A stretch of 6,913 nucleotides of DNA. Source: an uncultured Blautia sp. (GTDB lineage Bacteria; Bacillota; Clostridia; Lachnospirales; Lachnospiraceae). Numbering within the stretch: the first letter of the stretch is position 1; each line of letters begins with the position of its first letter. The notes beneath the pieces were generated by a model. It was given only the letters and a program-made list of their open reading frames with translations. It did not search any database and was not told the DNA's origin. The translations under genes and the position numbers were made by a program. The stretch covers positions 1-6,913 of the forward strand of contig CAKRRX010000134.1 in the NCBI GenBank assembly GCA_934394595.1. The letters run 5' to 3'. Positions 5,477-6,913 of the stretch are shown one piece after another.

Positions 5477-6859
5477 TTATTTGGTTGTTTCGTGGTAATA
5501 CTGATCCAGGATCTTGGTATCGATACGGTCAAGTTCTTCCTTCGGAAGCATACCAAGAAGCTCCCAACCTTTGTTCAGAGTATCAATGATACTTCTGTTT
5601 TCTGTATCAGTCTGGCCTACAAATTCAGCCTCGAAAGCTTTACCAAACTGCAGATACTTCTTATCCAGAGGAGAAAGCTCATCTTCACCGATAACAGAAG
5701 CAAGGGCTCTGGCATCTCCAACCTTTGCGTAGCAGGAGAACAGCTGGTTTGCAACGTCCTGATGATCGGCTCTTGTGAAGCCCTCACCGATACCATCCTT
5801 CATCAGACGGGAAAGAGAAGGCAGAACATTGATCGGCGGGTAGATACCCTGTCCATGAAGCTGTCTGTCCAGAACGATCTGTCCCTCTGTGATGTAACCG
5901 GTAAGGTCAGGGATCGGGTGAGTAATATCATCATTTGGCATGGTCAGGATCGGGATCTGTGTAACAGAACCTGTTCCACCGGAAACGATACCGGCACGCT
6001 CATACAAAGTAGCCAGTTCACTGTAAAGATATCCGGGATAACCTTTACGGGAAGGAATCTCACCTTTTGAAGAAGAAACCTCACGCATAGCTTCGCAGAA
6101 AGAAGTGATATCAGTAAGGATAACCAGGATATGCATACCTTTTTCAAATGCAAGATATTCAGCAGCAGTCAGGGCGATCTTTGGTGTCAGAAGACGCTCA
6201 ACAGTTGGATCATTTGCCAGGTTCAGGAACATGACAACATGATCGGAGGCACCGCTTTCTTCAAAGGTTCTGCGGAAAAATTCTGCAACATCATATTTGA
6301 CACCCATTGCTGCAAATACAATAGCGAAATTCTCATCGGAATCACCGCCCAGAGAAGCCTGACGCACGATCTGTGCAGCCAGCTTGTCGTGAGGAAGACC
6401 GTTTCCGGAGAAAATCGGAAGCTTCTGTCCACGGATCAGGGTGGTCAGACCGTCAATAGCGGAGATACCGGTGTTGATGTAGTTTCGTGGGTACTCACGG
6501 GTAACCGGATTCAGTGGAAGTCCGTTGATGTTCAGGCTTACCTCTGGGGTGATTTCGCCCAATCCGTCAATTGGCTGTCCGATACCATTAAAGGTACGTC
6601 CCAGGATTTCCGGGGAAAGTCCGATCTCCATAGGATGACCGCTAAGACGTGTATGTGTGTTTCCAAGGGACATATTGTCTGTTCCCTCAAAAACCTGGAT
6701 AACTGCTTTATCTTCGTATATTTCAATGATACGGCCAAGCTTTTCGGTACCGTCGTCCATGCGGAAGGAGACGATTTCCTCATAGGAAGCGTTTTTTACA
6801 CCTTCCAGAACTACAAGAGGGCCGTTTATTTCGCTGAGGCCTAAATATTCGATTGCCAT
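5477..6859 (-). CDS. ntpB: V-type ATP synthase subunit B
   Basis: 460 residues, full length for the family. Subunit B alternates with subunit A in the A3B3 head of the rotary V-type ATPase at the cytoplasmic face of the membrane. Visible features: N-terminal beta-barrel domain (about 1-75); degenerate P-loop SGNGLPHDK (151-159), which lacks GKT, as expected for the non-catalytic B subunit rather than A; a Walker-B-like LVILTDIT (245-252); [17 protein letters not shown] (274-290); and the ATPase alpha/beta signature [10 protein letters not shown] (341-350). R351 directly after it is at the position of the arginine finger that acts at the A-B interface. Start supported by SD AGGGAGGT (6869-6876). 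The gene follows subunit A after 18 bases and precedes subunit D by 17. Whether the enzyme moves H+ or Na+, or makes or uses ATP, cannot be told here. Confidence 0.98.
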   Translation of the reverse strand: MAIEYLGLSEINGPLVVLEGVKNASYEEIVSFRMDDGTEKLGRIIEIYEDKAVIQVFEGTDNMSLGNTHTRLSGHPMEIGLSPEILGRTFNGIGQPIDGLGEITPEVSLNINGLPLNPVTREYPRNYINTGISAIDGLTTLIRGQKLPIFSGNGLPHDKLAAQIVRQASLGGDSDENFAIVFAAMGVKYDVAEFFRRTFEESGASDHVVMFLNLANDPTVERLLTPKIALTAAEYLAFEKGMHILVILTDITSFCEAMREVSSSKGEIPSRKGYPGYLYSELATLYERAGIVSGGTGSVTQIPILTMPNDDITHPIPDLTGYITEGQIVLDRQLHGQGIYPPINVLPSLSRLMKDGIGEGFTRADHQDVANQLFSCYAKVGDARALASVIGEDELSPLDKKYLQFGKAFEAEFVGQTDTENRSIIDTLNKGWELLGMLPKEELDRIDTKILDQYYHETTK

Positions 6860-6877
6860 AAAAAACTTACCTCCCTA

Positions 6878-6913
6878 TCAGCCGTTTCTCTCTAATACGT
6901 TATCGTAGAATCT
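6878..6913 (-). CDS. ntpA: V-type ATP synthase subunit A, C-terminal 11 residues (partial)
   Basis: The minus strand at the right edge reads RFYDNVLERNG, then TGA (6878-6880) and directly a second in-frame stop TAG (6875-6877). Position just upstream of subunit B and the FYDN-L-ER type ending fit the C-terminus of the catalytic A subunit, which normally precedes B. Only 11 codons are inside the window, so identity rests mainly on context. The subunit B ribosome-binding site begins right after the double stop. Confidence 0.7.
   Translation of the reverse strand, partial: RFYDNVLERNG

Overview
The window looks like chromosomal DNA of an anaerobic, low-to-moderate-GC Firmicute, most likely a gut Lachnospiraceae-type Clostridia (Blautia, Ruminococcus, Dorea or a relative). 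This is inferred from the gene set (V-type rotary ATPase, CapA-family protein with a Ser/Gly/Asp linker, membrane-anchored DUF885 protein), the strong Shine-Dalgarno sites and the codon use. No marker gene here fixes the genus.

All recognisable genes are on the minus strand. From right to left: the last 11 codons of V-ATPase subunit A (6878-6913), the complete catalytic-head subunit B (5477-6859) and central-stalk subunit D (4839-5459). These are the 3' end of a V-type ATPase operon, closed by an intrinsic terminator whose stem begins in the last codons of subunit D (4820-4850). Further left are a membrane-anchored DUF885 putative metallopeptidase (1731-3515) and a membrane-anchored CapA/PGA_cap-family protein (82-1584), each with its own start signals.

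The unusual part is the 1.3-kb gene-free gap between the DUF885 gene and subunit D (3516-4838). Its left half is AT-rich. It holds a dense cluster of DnaA-box-like 9-mers (3756-3875, two perfect TTATCCACA sites abutting), two plus-strand promoter-like sequences and a six-codon ORF with an excellent ribosome-binding site. Its right half is GC-rich and made almost entirely of long inverted repeats. Two ~180-nt hairpins (HP1 4055-4235 and HP3 4624-4806) have unrelated stems but share a nearly identical 26-nt terminal loop in opposite orientation. Between them, abutting HP1, is a 160-nt gap-free imperfect palindrome (HP2 4237-4396) with perfect 16-bp ends, followed by what looks like a decayed relative of HP2.

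HP1/HP3 with their conserved loop are the best candidates in the window for something undescribed: a structured RNA family or a mobile palindromic element. No protein gene in the window is linked to them, so their function is unknown.
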